Source: an uncultured Flavobacterium sp.
Lineage (GTDB): Bacteria; Bacteroidota; Bacteroidia; Flavobacteriales; Flavobacteriaceae
NCBI RefSeq assembly: GCF_951805225.1
Contig: NZ_OX638201.1
Span: 2,604,001 to 2,668,000 of the forward strand
Length of the DNA: 64,000 bases
Reading direction: 5' to 3'
Positions 45,558 to 55,390 of the stretch are shown here, in pieces. A model generated the notes under the pieces. That model was not told the origin of the DNA. It saw nothing but the letters and a program-made list of their open reading frames with translations, and did not search any database. Positions within the stretch are counted from its first letter, which is position 1. Each line of letters opens with the position of its first letter. A program made the translations under genes and the position numbers.

Positions 45558-45716
45558 TTTTACTGTTTTTGAAAAGATGTTATCTCAAGACAACATTAAT
45601 AATAGATAATAGAAACAAAACTCAGAATGATCTCTCTATTGAACCTCACAAATCGCTATGAAATCAATCTGAATTTTGAATTTGATTCGCTCCAAACCGA
45701 ATCTTAAAAAACAACT

Positions 45717-47654
45717 CTAGTAATCAAAACGCTTAAAAGCTTCAATTGCTTCGTATTCAGCCAATCCTAATTCATCGTATAAAATTGCTGTATTTTTATT
45801 ACGGTCTTCGGCTCTCACCCAGAACTCTCTTGAGTCATTTCCTTGAAACATTACTCTATCTTTTTGAGATTGGTGGTACAAAATCGCATGACGTTTTAGT
45901 AATACTTCTGATGGAGAAAGCGGAACTGCCATGTCAATTTCGTGAATATCCCATTCGTGCCAAGCACCTCTGTACAACCATAACCAGCAATCGTCCATGT
46001 ATTTCTCTGGTTTCAATTCCTTTAAGGCTGCAAAAATTGCATTAAGACAAACTTCATGAGTTCCGTGTGGATCTGCTAGATCTCCTGCAGCAAATACCTG
46101 ATGTGGTTTTATTTGTGCAATAATATCTTTTACAATAGCAATATCTTCTGGTCCTAACGGGTTTTTCTTAACCTGTCCTGTTTCGTAAAACGGAAGATCT
46201 AAAAAGTGTGTGTTTTCATCTTTCAGCCCAATGTATCTTGTTGCTGCATAAGATTCTCTTCTTCTGATTAATCCTTTTAATTTTCGAACTTCAAGAGAAT
46301 CGATTTGATTTTCTGATTTGTTATTCAAAAATTCAATTACAGATTTAAAGTTGATTCCTGCGCCTGCTTCGCCAATGAAATCTTTGGCAACCTCAGCAAA
46401 TTTCAATGCTTCGTCGTCTGTAACGGCAATATTTCCGGAGGTTTGATATACTACGTGTACATCGTGACCTTGTTTTATCAATTTTGAAAAAGTTCCTCCC
46501 ATAGAAATCACATCGTCATCTGGATGCGGACTAAAAAGAATCACTCGTTTTTTTGCCGGATTGGCTCTTTCCGGACGATGAGAATCGTCTGTATTTGGTT
46601 TTCCACCTGGCCATCCTGTAATGGTATGCTGCAAAACGTTGAACATATTGATGTTCAAATCATAAGCAGAACCTTCTTGCGCCAAAAGATCAGACATTCC
46701 ATTATTGTTGTAATCTCTGTCTGTTAATTTTAATATAGATTGTTTTGTTTTTTGGCACAACCAAACAATCGCTTTGCTTTTTAATTCCTGATTCCAGATG
46801 CATTCTCCAACTAACCAAGGCGTTTTGAAACGTGTTAATTCTGATGCTGCAGACTGGTCTAATACGAAAGTTGCATTAGGGTGATTTTGTAAAAATGTCG
46901 CAGGAACTTCTGAACTGATATCTCCTTGAATAGTTCTCTTGATGATATCGGCTTTGTTTTGTCCCCAAGCCATTAATACGATTCTTTTTGATCTAAGAAT
47001 TGTAGAAACTCCCATGGTAATCGCTCTTTTAGGAACGTTATCAATACCATTAAAATCTGATGAAGCGTCTACTCTTGTAATGTGATCCAGTGTAATAATT
47101 CTGGTTCCTGAATTGATGTGTGATCCCGGTTCGTTGAAACCTACGTGACCTGTACGACCAATTCCTAACAATTGAAAATCTAGTCCTCCGGCATTTTTAA
47201 TATTCATTTCGTAATCGATACAATATTGATTTAGTTCATCAATATGTACAGTTCCGTCTGGAATATTAACATTCTCAGGTTTAATATCTATGTGATTAAA
47301 AAGATGCTGATGCATGAAATAATGATAGCTCTGATTGTTCTCTTTTGTCATTGGATAATATTCATCCAAGTTGAAAGTGATTACATTGCTAAAACTCAAG
47401 CCTTCTTCTCTGTGCATTCTCACTAATTCCTCATATACTTTTATAGGAGAAGAACCTGTTGCTAAACCTAATACGCAAGATTTACCTTTTTCTTGTTTAG
47501 ATCTAATTAATTGCGCAATTTCCTGCGCTACAATTACTGAAGCTTCTACAGAACTTTTGAAGATTTCGTTATGAATTTTTTCAAATCGAGTTTCTTCAAA
47601 TTTCCCCGCGCTTTTATAGCTGATATCAGGTTTTATTTCTAAAGCACTTTTCAT
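45717..47654 (-). CDS. nagB: Glucosamine-6-phosphate deaminase fused to a PIG-L/LmbE domain
   Basis: The 645-residue protein has an N-terminal NagB domain (about 15-300): VTFNLDEYYPM-type motif (ITFNLDEYYPMTKENNQS) and LGIGRTGHVGFNEPGS with the catalytic region (about 160-175). It converts GlcN-6-P to fructose-6-P and ammonia. The C-terminal half (about 365-645) is a PIG-L/LmbE-type metallo-deacetylase domain: VILFSPHPDDDVISMGGTFSKLI (about 372-395), with a downstream HGTHEVC metal motif. Such fusions are known in Bacteroidota. The second domain might deacetylate a GlcNAc derivative, but its substrate is unproven. It lies between susD and the GH20 gene. Confidence 0.93.
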   Translation of the reverse strand: MKSALEIKPDISYKSAGKFEETRFEKIHNEIFKSSVEASVIVAQEIAQLIRSKQEKGKSCVLGLATGSSPIKVYEELVRMHREEGLSFSNVITFNLDEYYPMTKENNQSYHYFMHQHLFNHIDIKPENVNIPDGTVHIDELNQYCIDYEMNIKNAGGLDFQLLGIGRTGHVGFNEPGSHINSGTRIITLDHITRVDASSDFNGIDNVPKRAITMGVSTILRSKRIVLMAWGQNKADIIKRTIQGDISSEVPATFLQNHPNATFVLDQSAASELTRFKTPWLVGECIWNQELKSKAIVWLCQKTKQSILKLTDRDYNNNGMSDLLAQEGSAYDLNINMFNVLQHTITGWPGGKPNTDDSHRPERANPAKKRVILFSPHPDDDVISMGGTFSKLIKQGHDVHVVYQTSGNIAVTDDEALKFAEVAKDFIGEAGAGINFKSVIEFLNNKSENQIDSLEVRKLKGLIRRRESYAATRYIGLKDENTHFLDLPFYETGQVKKNPLGPEDIAIVKDIIAQIKPHQVFAAGDLADPHGTHEVCLNAIFAALKELKPEKYMDDCWLWLYRGAWHEWDIHEIDMAVPLSPSEVLLKRHAILYHQSQKDRVMFQGNDSREFWVRAEDRNKNTAILYDELGLAEYEAIEAFKRFDY

Positions 47655-47694
47655 TTCTTTTTCTTTTTTTTGCTATTTACAATTTTGGTTTTTG

Positions 47695-47730
47695 AAATGG
47701 TATAAGCAATTTTCATTACTTATACCATTT
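47695..47730. other. Perfect 12-bp hairpin between susD-1 and nagB
   Basis: AAATGGTATAAG (47695-47706) pairs with CTTATACCATTT (47719-47730) around a 12-base loop. No T-run follows on the minus strand. It is suited to shield the 3' end of a susCD mRNA piece or to slow read-through into nagB. Confidence 0.55.
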
Positions 47731-47763
47731 ACTAACCAAACTTAAATTCTTTTAATCTTTATA

Positions 47764-49347
47764 TTAGAAGTTAGGAGCAGTAGTATCCCACCAAAGTCTT
47801 GTTGCACCATTATCTGGTCCGCCTAACTTAGCTACACCACTAGCTACACCTTCTTTATTATTTGCAATCTCAGATTGTACAAAGTTGATTCTTCTTACTC
47901 CAAGAGCTGTAGAAATTACTCCTCCACTATTGTTTACAAGTACAGGGAATAATTTAGGGTAACCAGTTCTTCTGTAATCAGACCAAGCTTCTTGTCCTTC
48001 AGGGAAACCTGCAATCCATTTTTGAGTAATAATTTTTTGCAATTTAACTTCGTTAGTTGCAACTGGATCCCAAGCAATAGTTACATTATTTACTGCAGCT
48101 ATATTGTTTACCGGGAAACTAGGATCTGTATAATCAACAGGTAGTTTAACATTGTCTGCCATATATGCAGATGCTCCTGAAACTCCTCTTTGATCAAATG
48201 AAGCCTGAATACCTGCTTTGTATAATGTTTCAGCGTCACCTCCCATATTCCAACCTCTTAAAGCTCCTTCAGATCTTAAGAAATAAGCTTCTGCAGTTGT
48301 CATTAAATAAATCTCTTTAGATCTAACAACAGCTCCAATTCCAGAGAAATCCTGGTGATCTCCTTTTCCTCCAATATTAATACCTGTACGAATTCCTTTG
48401 TACTGACCTGGAAATTGAGTTGAAGTATCAAAATAAGGAACAATCCTTGGATCATTATATCCTTTTAAAATAGACTCCATATCTGCAGACATGCGAATAT
48501 CTAACCATGAACCACTAATTGTAGCAATAGGATTTGTAAAATCCGGAGATACAATTTTAAATGCGTCTCCATTTGTAGTCATTACTCCAAATTTGTGAGC
48601 AACTGCTTTTTCAGCTTGAGTTTTTGCCAATGCTGGTTTTACTTTTACAATACGCATTGCTAATCTTAAACGCAATGTGTTAGCAAATTTTACCCATTGT
48701 TTGTAATCTCCTTTGTAACCTGATAAATCTGTTGCAGCAAAAGCTGTAGGCTGACCTGCATCTACTCTTTTTGTTAATTCATCAACAGCAAAATCTAATT
48801 CAGAAAACATTTGGTTGTAAACATCCTCTTGAGAATCGTAAAGTATTGGTGCATCTTTACCATATTGAGAATAGATAATTGGTCCAAAAATATCTGTAAC
48901 TCTGTGCATTCCTTCTACTTTAATAATAAGAGAAAGTGCATAAAACTGATCGTATTTTCCTTTTGCTTTATTAGCAATATCGTATGCATTAAACATTACG
49001 TTAGGATATGCATTACTCCAGATAGCACCATTCCATCCATCAACAAGATTGTAAGTAGTATTATTACTTCCACCTCTAAAACCTGTTGGAGTAGCCATAT
49101 AACCTGACCAAACATCACTATTTAAGTTTTGTTGTAATTGATATTGATCTTCTCTTTGATTTCCTAATACCTGGATATTATTAAACATCGGAGCAAATCC
49201 TGCTTTAATGTGGTTAAAGTCTTGCGCTAATTGATCTTGACTAAAACCGTTAGGATTTGTATTAATATCCTCAAAATTATCTGTACAACCTACCGCAGCA
49301 AGTAATGAAATACAGACAGCTGTTGTTTTTATATTTTTTAATTTCAT
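47764..49347 (-). CDS. SusD-like outer-membrane lipoprotein, pair 1
   Basis: The 527-residue protein has a lipoprotein signal (LLAAVGC, Cys about 21) followed by TDNFEDINTNPNGFS, as in the SusD/RagB-like_2 branch. TPR-type helices and the C-terminal RRTGYPKLFPV region fit the family. It should sit on top of its SusC partner, 11 bp upstream, and bind chitin oligosaccharides. Its partner gene and neighbours argue for GlcNAc-type ligands; the exact oligosaccharide is inferred. Confidence 0.93.
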   Translation of the reverse strand: MKLKNIKTTAVCISLLAAVGCTDNFEDINTNPNGFSQDQLAQDFNHIKAGFAPMFNNIQVLGNQREDQYQLQQNLNSDVWSGYMATPTGFRGGSNNTTYNLVDGWNGAIWSNAYPNVMFNAYDIANKAKGKYDQFYALSLIIKVEGMHRVTDIFGPIIYSQYGKDAPILYDSQEDVYNQMFSELDFAVDELTKRVDAGQPTAFAATDLSGYKGDYKQWVKFANTLRLRLAMRIVKVKPALAKTQAEKAVAHKFGVMTTNGDAFKIVSPDFTNPIATISGSWLDIRMSADMESILKGYNDPRIVPYFDTSTQFPGQYKGIRTGINIGGKGDHQDFSGIGAVVRSKEIYLMTTAEAYFLRSEGALRGWNMGGDAETLYKAGIQASFDQRGVSGASAYMADNVKLPVDYTDPSFPVNNIAAVNNVTIAWDPVATNEVKLQKIITQKWIAGFPEGQEAWSDYRRTGYPKLFPVLVNNSGGVISTALGVRRINFVQSEIANNKEGVASGVAKLGGPDNGATRLWWDTTAPNF

Positions 49348-49358
49348 TTTTTTTGAAT

Positions 49359-52300
49359 TTAGAACGTTACATTTAAATTAAGACCGATACTTCTAGTAGA
49401 TGGTAAACCATAGATGTCAACACCTTGCAAGCCTTCTCCTGTACTTAAAGCAATATTTGGATCAAAAGGAGCGTCTTTATAGATAAAGAATAAGTTTCTA
49501 GCAATTAATGAAATACTAGCTGTTTGAAAAAGAGGAAGTTTTTTAGGATTGAAAGTATATCCTATAGAAACCTCTCTTACGCTAACGTTTGTAGCACTAT
49601 AAACATATTCGCCTGTAATTCCATCTCTACCTCCAACTGTTTTGTAGTAATCTTTAGCATCCATTGAAGTAACTACTGTACCATCAGGTTTAACAGCGTT
49701 GATAGCAACTCCTCCTGCATTTCTTGCATCTCCTGTAGCTTTAGAAACTCCAAAATAATCATTTTGTGCCTGAGTCATACTCATTACTTCACCACCAAAA
49801 CGACCGTCAAGTAATACATTTGCAAAGAATGGTCCTAGTTTAAAAGAGTTAGAGAAACCTAACATGAAATCAGGATTAGAATTTCCTACTTCAACAAAAC
49901 CTGATCCGTTATTTTGAATTTTACCATCTGAATTTAATAGAATTCTACCTTGAGCATCTTTTAAAATAGTTTTACCCATAATAACCCCAAATGGTCTTCC
50001 TTCTACTAATGAATATTGATAGTTATTTACACCTGGATCTGTTAGGTTAACAATTTTTCCTAATCTGTCTGGAAGTTCTTTTACTTTATTTCTGTTTTGA
50101 GAGAAATTCACAGAAGAATCCCATGAGAATTTATCTCCTTTAACAATACCTGCATTTACAACAATCTCGAAACCTTTGTTTTCAATACTTCCAGCGTTGA
50201 ATCCGTAGAATTTAACTCCTTCTGGGTTTCCTTCTGGAGCAAGAACTTGTAAGTATTGATTTTTTGTAACTGAGTTATAGTAAGAAATTTCAAAACCTAA
50301 TCTATTGTTGAACATTCTCCACTCTGTACCAAATTCGTATTCTGATTTTAATTCTGGTTTCAAAGTAGTTCCTCTTTGTACACCAACTTGTGGTTGTGGA
50401 GGAAGTCCTGGAAGGAAGTAATTTACTGGGCTTGTAACGAAAGCAGAAACGTCATTACCTACCTGAGCATAAGTTCCACGAACTTTAGCAAAGTTTACGA
50501 ATTCTGGCATTGTAAACATTTGGCTAAGAATACCTGTTAAACCTACAGAAGGGTAGAAATAAGATGGAGAATCTGTGTTAACCAATGTAGATGACCAGTC
50601 ATTTCTAGCTGCTAAATCTAAATATAACATTTCTTTGTATCCAAAAGTAGTAGCTGCAAATACAGATTGTACTTCTCTTTTAGAATCAATTGTTTGGTAG
50701 TTTCCTGTATTGTTTACAAAATTATGAAGTGTAAACCAGTTAGTAAGTGTTAATCCTCCACCAATTCCAGAATCTAAAATTGTTTTTTGGTTAGTTAAAG
50801 TATTCGTGATACTTGTACCAATGTTAGCATTGAATGTAAAATTATCAGAAAACTTAGTATTAATTGTAGCAATTAAATCTGCGTAACGTTGAGTACTTAA
50901 AGAATTCTCGTTGATATATCTACCGTTTGCGTTAGAAAGAGTTCCTTGAGTTGTAGCAAATATTTTTTTATCAAATACGCTTTCAACTCTATTATAACTA
51001 TATCTTGAAGCGATTGTCAACCAATTATTAGCTTTGTAAGAAGCTGTTAAAGCACCATTAAAGAAATTATTTGTGTCTTCAGATTTATTTCTGTTAATAG
51101 CCCAATATGGGTTTTGCATAATATCTCTGTTTGTCATCCAGTTTTGAGCCATTAAGTTTCTGTTTGGATCAAAAACTTCATAATTATTTTTGTAATAATC
51201 AAAATCATTTCCTCTTGGCATTAAATAAACACCTGTTAGTGGATTGAAGTAAAGACCATTTACTGGCTTATTATCAATTGATTGTGTTGTATAATTTGCA
51301 TTTACACCAACTGTTAATCTATCATCAAAGAATTTAGCACTCTGACGAACACCAAAGTTATTTTTCTTAATACTATTTCCAGGAATAATTCCAGTTCCAG
51401 AAGTATTAGCATAAGACAACGTAGTCGAAGAATTTGCTGAAGCAGTAGAATAACCCAAAGATGTAATTTGTGTAGTTCCTGTAGTAAAGAAATCTTTTAC
51501 GTGATCTTTTGTTTTTTGTTTAGCTCCCCAAGTTTCATCTTCTCCTGGATTAGCAATGTAATCTGTTTGAAATTTTGGTAAATAAGCAGCAGTTTCAAAA
51601 GTAGTTACAGATGAAGCCATAAGGTTTGATTTTCCTTCTTTTGCTTTTTTAGAAGAAAGCAAGATTACTCCATTTGCACCTTGAGAACCATACAATACAG
51701 AAGCAGCAGCACCTTTTAATACTGTCATTCCTTCATAATCATCAGGGTTAATCAAAGAAACAACATCTCCACCATCACGGTTACCTCCAGATAAACTACC
51801 AAATGTATCATTAGGCTGTCCTGATCCTGAATTCAACATCGGGATACCATCAATAACATATAATGGTTGATTATTTGAAACAGAAGAGTTTCCACGAATA
51901 ACTACTTTAGTAGATCCACCTGTACCTCCTGAACTTTTTGTTACAGCAACACCGGCAACTTTACCTGCGATTGTATTAATAAGGTTAGCATCTTTTACAC
52001 GAGTTAACTCTTCTCCTTTAAGCTCTTGAGCTGCATAAGTCAAAGATTTTCTCGTTTTCTTAATACCTAATGAAGTTACAACAACTTCACTTAAAGCATT
52101 TGATGCCGCTTGTTGTAATTTAACATTAATTGTAGAAGCATCACCTACAACAATGCTTTGTGTTTCAAGACCAACATAGCTAAAAACTAAAGTTTGTCCT
52201 TTTTGTACTTCAATTGTGTACAAACCGTCAAAATCGGTCGTAGAACCTTTTTGACCTCCTTGTACAGCAACAGACGCCCCTGGCAATGGCATCCCCTCAG

Positions 52301-52391
52301 CATCCGTAATCACACCCTTGACATTTTTTACTTGTGCAAGCGAAACTTGCGCCGTAAAAACAATCATAAAGATTAAGAAAATTTTTTTCAT
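49359..52391 (-). CDS. SusC/RagA TonB-dependent transporter, pair 1
   Basis: The 1010-residue outer-membrane importer starts MKKIFLIFMIVFTAQVSLAQ, a signal peptide shared almost base for base with the second SusC. A carboxypeptidase-like domain (about 25-100, VKGVITDAEGMPLPGASV), a plug domain (about 115-230; LYVIDGIPMLN, LKGAAASVLYGSQGANGVILLSSKK) and a beta barrel follow, ending RSIGLNLNVTF with the C-terminal aromatic. It forms a complex with the adjacent SusD-like protein for TonB-driven uptake. It is preceded by the composite operator at 52458-52525. Confidence 0.95.
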   Translation of the reverse strand: MKKIFLIFMIVFTAQVSLAQVKNVKGVITDAEGMPLPGASVAVQGGQKGSTTDFDGLYTIEVQKGQTLVFSYVGLETQSIVVGDASTINVKLQQAASNALSEVVVTSLGIKKTRKSLTYAAQELKGEELTRVKDANLINTIAGKVAGVAVTKSSGGTGGSTKVVIRGNSSVSNNQPLYVIDGIPMLNSGSGQPNDTFGSLSGGNRDGGDVVSLINPDDYEGMTVLKGAAASVLYGSQGANGVILLSSKKAKEGKSNLMASSVTTFETAAYLPKFQTDYIANPGEDETWGAKQKTKDHVKDFFTTGTTQITSLGYSTASANSSTTLSYANTSGTGIIPGNSIKKNNFGVRQSAKFFDDRLTVGVNANYTTQSIDNKPVNGLYFNPLTGVYLMPRGNDFDYYKNNYEVFDPNRNLMAQNWMTNRDIMQNPYWAINRNKSEDTNNFFNGALTASYKANNWLTIASRYSYNRVESVFDKKIFATTQGTLSNANGRYINENSLSTQRYADLIATINTKFSDNFTFNANIGTSITNTLTNQKTILDSGIGGGLTLTNWFTLHNFVNNTGNYQTIDSKREVQSVFAATTFGYKEMLYLDLAARNDWSSTLVNTDSPSYFYPSVGLTGILSQMFTMPEFVNFAKVRGTYAQVGNDVSAFVTSPVNYFLPGLPPQPQVGVQRGTTLKPELKSEYEFGTEWRMFNNRLGFEISYYNSVTKNQYLQVLAPEGNPEGVKFYGFNAGSIENKGFEIVVNAGIVKGDKFSWDSSVNFSQNRNKVKELPDRLGKIVNLTDPGVNNYQYSLVEGRPFGVIMGKTILKDAQGRILLNSDGKIQNNGSGFVEVGNSNPDFMLGFSNSFKLGPFFANVLLDGRFGGEVMSMTQAQNDYFGVSKATGDARNAGGVAINAVKPDGTVVTSMDAKDYYKTVGGRDGITGEYVYSATNVSVREVSIGYTFNPKKLPLFQTASISLIARNLFFIYKDAPFDPNIALSTGEGLQGVDIYGLPSTRSIGLNLNVTF

Positions 52392-52457
52392 GTTTATTTA
52401 TTTTGTTAGTTATGGTGTAAATTTATTCTTAAGGGATTGTTAAAAAAAATAATTTAT

Positions 52458-52525
52458 ACAAACGGTAATAAATTTTAAACAAACGACATAAATCATTCAA
52501 TAATACGTTTTGCGAAAACGTTTTC
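52458..52525 (-). promoter_or_regulatory. Composite operator upstream of susC-1 (LytTR-type direct repeats plus palindrome)
   Basis: Read on the minus strand: palindrome GAAAACGTTTTC (52514-52525), 26 bp, GTCGTTTGT (52479-52487), 12 bp, ACCGTTTGT (52458-52466), then TATAA. The proximal repeat ends 66 bp before the start codon. The same layout, with identical spacings, precedes susC-2 and the S8 protease. Confidence 0.75.
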
Positions 52526-52743
52526 ATGTTGATATATTCTAACGTTTTTTACTTATATCTAATTTTTAATTAAAAAAATAAGGAATTTAGTTAACAAATA
52601 TTGAATCATCAACAAAGCAGTAATTGCTTGATATTTAGCCTTAAAATCAATATTTTTAATAATAAATATTTAATTTTAACAAAATATTAGTAATCATGAA
52701 AAACTAAGATTACAGCAACAAAAACTTTAGATTTCTAAAGTTT
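52526..52743. other. Spacer between the chiB-type gene and the susC-1 operator
   Basis: No gene. AAACTTTAG (52722-52730) and CTAAAGTTT (52735-52743) form a hairpin directly after the GH18 lipoprotein gene, followed on the minus strand by TTTTGTTG, and likely act as its terminator. The rest is very AT-rich. Confidence 0.6.
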
Positions 52744-53769
52744 CTAATTTCCACACAATCCGGTTGTTTTAGTTTTTAAGGAAGTATATTTTTTATGAAT
52801 AACATCCAACAAAGAATATTCGCCAAAAGAATCTTGTGCTAATTCCCAAATCATAATTCCTCCGGTGTTTTGAGATGCAAATTCTACTTTTTGTGAAATG
52901 GTTGGTCTTCCGTTATAATAAATTTTTCCTATTTCGTCCTGATCTGCAAATTGAGTTCCTGCTTCTACAATCTGAGCAAATGTCGAACTCGTAGCTTCAG
53001 GATAAGTAAAATTATATCCATAAAAAGGTACGCCAAGAGTCAATTTATCACTGGATACATTTTGAAGTTTGTGCCAAAAATCAATTCCGTCTTTGGCGAA
53101 AGCCATCGAACTATGTTGCCCGGGATTATTTGGTGTCCACGGACCAGTACTATCATACGCCATAATATTCAGAAAATCGAAAGCATTCAACGCTTCTGAA
53201 TTGATATTTTCGAATCTTGTATTATTGGGTAAAGCAGCAGTTAAAAGTTTTTTGTTCGTTGCAAGACTCTTTTTTAATTCAAGAACAAAACCACTATATC
53301 CTGAAGTTACTGCATCCCATTCTAGATCTACATCTACTCCGTCTAAATGGTGCAATTCGACAAAATTTATTATGTTTTGAATTAAAGCGGGTCTGTTTTC
53401 GGGTTTATCAATTAAATAAGACCAATTTGCAGCTTGCTCCGGAGAAATTACTCCGCCTGCAAGAGAAATGCTTATTACAATATTAGGATTAACCGATTTG
53501 GCATATTTAATAAGCGAATCAATATCTCCAGAAAAAATTAAATTTCCATTTTTATCCGGATTTGCAAATGCTATATTAAGGTGTGTTAATTTGCAAAACT
53601 GAATTGAATTCATTTTGCTAATATTATCCGTCGATAAATACCCAACAACTCTGGCTGTTTTAGTTTTTATAATTTCCGGATTTGTTTCTTTGTCACTTGA
53701 ACAACTATAAGCAGATAAAAGTGAACTTATAAAAAAAAGGATGCCTAATAAGGCTTTATTTTTTATCAT
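52744..53769 (-). CDS. GH18 chitinase lipoprotein (ChiB-type)
   Basis: The 341-residue protein has a lipobox (LLSAYSC, Cys about 23) and a single GH18 domain with the catalytic motif DGVDVDLEWD (Glu about 150). SKMNSIQFCKLTHLNIAF and LTLGVPFYGYNF are typical GH18 strands. It is likely anchored at the outer membrane and cuts oligosaccharides around import. It is downstream of the second SusD, with 89 bp between. A terminator-like stem encloses its start codon, so its expression may be set separately from susCD. A similar single-domain chitinase is part of the F. johnsoniae chitin locus. Confidence 0.92.
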   Translation of the reverse strand: MIKNKALLGILFFISSLLSAYSCSSDKETNPEIIKTKTARVVGYLSTDNISKMNSIQFCKLTHLNIAFANPDKNGNLIFSGDIDSLIKYAKSVNPNIVISISLAGGVISPEQAANWSYLIDKPENRPALIQNIINFVELHHLDGVDVDLEWDAVTSGYSGFVLELKKSLATNKKLLTAALPNNTRFENINSEALNAFDFLNIMAYDSTGPWTPNNPGQHSSMAFAKDGIDFWHKLQNVSSDKLTLGVPFYGYNFTYPEATSSTFAQIVEAGTQFADQDEIGKIYYNGRPTISQKVEFASQNTGGIMIWELAQDSFGEYSLLDVIHKKYTSLKTKTTGLCGN

Positions 53770-53834
53770 AATTTTTAATTTTAAACTTGTGGTTTGAATT
53801 TTAATTAGAATGAAAATAATACCTTATTAGGCAT
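53732..53834 (-). promoter_or_regulatory. Terminator-like stem enclosing the chitinase start codon
   Basis: On the minus strand ATGCCTAATAAGG (53834-53822) comes before the start codon, and its perfect 13-base complement (53754-53742) lies inside the first codons, 67 bases later. Two C and eight T follow at once (53741-53732). The loop holds the ribosome binding region and the ATG at 53769. This looks like an attenuator or translation-sequestering stem at the susD/chitinase junction. Confidence 0.6.
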
Positions 53835-53858
53835 AACTTTATATTTTGGGACTATTTT

Positions 53859-55379
53859 TTAGTTTGCATCCCACCAAACTTTACCTAACCAGTCATTCTT
53901 TCCTCCAAGTCTTGCTACAGCTTCCTGATAGTTTTTTTCATTTTTCTGTAATTCATCATTTGGATAGTACAAACGTGTTGGTACAACTCCGCCAGTTCCG
54001 GAATCTGAATTTGTTATTGGAACTAAATGAGGATATCCTGTTCTTCTCCAGTTTGAATAAGCTTCTATACTATTAAACAAATAAGTAACCCAAAGTTGTG
54101 TTGCAATTTGTTCTTTTTCTGTTCCGACAACTAAAGGTTTTGCAGATAGATATGTATTAATACTTGCCTGACTTGCTGCAGGTGCACCATAAATTTCTAA
54201 CTGTTTTACGCCTGCCTCAACTCCTTTTTTATAAAAGTCTGCTGCCGAACCTGAAATCCATCCTCTGTAAGCAGCTTCTGCTAATAACAATTGTGACTCT
54301 GAATAACTCACGTGTAAAAACGGAGTCGTTAATTGTTGGTAGTAAGGCTGAATATCTGATACTGCTTCTGAACCTCCCGGAACTTCCCAGATAAAAGATC
54401 CCGGAACAACTCCTTCATATAGATTTTCTCCTGGTTTTGGTCCTCCTCCACCTGTTGAACTTGCCGTTTTTGGAGTTGCCAACATTGTTAATCTAGGATC
54501 TCCATTATCTCTTAAATAATTAATTAGCAAAGAGCTAAAGTGATCTCCACCCTGATCTCCAATAAAACCGTAAGACAATCCGTTTCCTCTAAAATCAAGT
54601 TTTGAAGGATCATCGTTAAAAGGAAAAGCCAAATGTTTCATAATACAGTTATCAGCATTACTTTCAAAAACTCCACCTTGAAAAGCTGCTTTTGCTTGCT
54701 TTTCTGCTTCTGCAGGTTTTACTTCTGAGATTCTCATCGCCAAACGTAAACGCATTGTATTGGCTAATTTTCTCCATTTTGAAATATCTCCAGCATAAAA
54801 TAAGTCTCCTTTTACCGCACCTCCACCAGCAGTTAGCTGAGTTGAAGCTTCTTCTAATTCTTTGAAAAATGAATTGTATATATCCTCTTGTTTATCATAT
54901 TTAGGCGTTACAATTCCTTTAGAGAAACCTAAACCTGCTTCTGAATAAGGAACATCTCCATAAATATCAGTTAAACGCTGTGCAATCATTACTTTCATAA
55001 TTTTACCAACAGCATTCATATTTCTCGCCGCTGGATCACTACTAGTTTTATCAATGATATCGACAACATTTTTCATTTCATTAGAATAAACACTTCTCCA
55101 TAAAGCGGTTGCATAATCATCGACTGGCTTAAATTTTCCGCCATATTCTGTTACTGCCCATGAACCTGAATAATGCTGAATAAAACCTCCGGAATATATT
55201 AAATTGGTTCTATGTTGATAATATCCATTACCTGACATACATAACTGAGTAAATGTAAGCTGACCTGCCGGATTTGGACTTAACGCAACCGGATCTTTCA
55301 TCAGCTCATCAAAGTTGTCTGTACAGCCTACTACCGTAAATGCTGAAAGTGCGACTATTATTATATGTTTAATTTTCAT
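53859..55379 (-). CDS. SusD-like outer-membrane lipoprotein, pair 2
   Basis: The 506-residue protein has a lipoprotein signal (FTVVGC, Cys about 19) followed by TDNFDELMKDPVAL and belongs to the same SusD-like_2 branch as the first copy. The region NMKNVVDIIDKTSSDPAARNMNAVGKIMKVMIAQRLTDIYGDVPYSEAG is a typical helical segment of the family. It follows SusC-2 by 11 bp. Start region and C-terminus (RRTGYPHLVPI, KVWWD) are shared with the first SusD, but overall divergence suggests different ligands or an old duplication. Confidence 0.93.
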   Translation of the reverse strand: MKIKHIIIVALSAFTVVGCTDNFDELMKDPVALSPNPAGQLTFTQLCMSGNGYYQHRTNLIYSGGFIQHYSGSWAVTEYGGKFKPVDDYATALWRSVYSNEMKNVVDIIDKTSSDPAARNMNAVGKIMKVMIAQRLTDIYGDVPYSEAGLGFSKGIVTPKYDKQEDIYNSFFKELEEASTQLTAGGGAVKGDLFYAGDISKWRKLANTMRLRLAMRISEVKPAEAEKQAKAAFQGGVFESNADNCIMKHLAFPFNDDPSKLDFRGNGLSYGFIGDQGGDHFSSLLINYLRDNGDPRLTMLATPKTASSTGGGGPKPGENLYEGVVPGSFIWEVPGGSEAVSDIQPYYQQLTTPFLHVSYSESQLLLAEAAYRGWISGSAADFYKKGVEAGVKQLEIYGAPAASQASINTYLSAKPLVVGTEKEQIATQLWVTYLFNSIEAYSNWRRTGYPHLVPITNSDSGTGGVVPTRLYYPNDELQKNEKNYQEAVARLGGKNDWLGKVWWDAN

Positions 55380-55390
55380 AATTTACTTTT

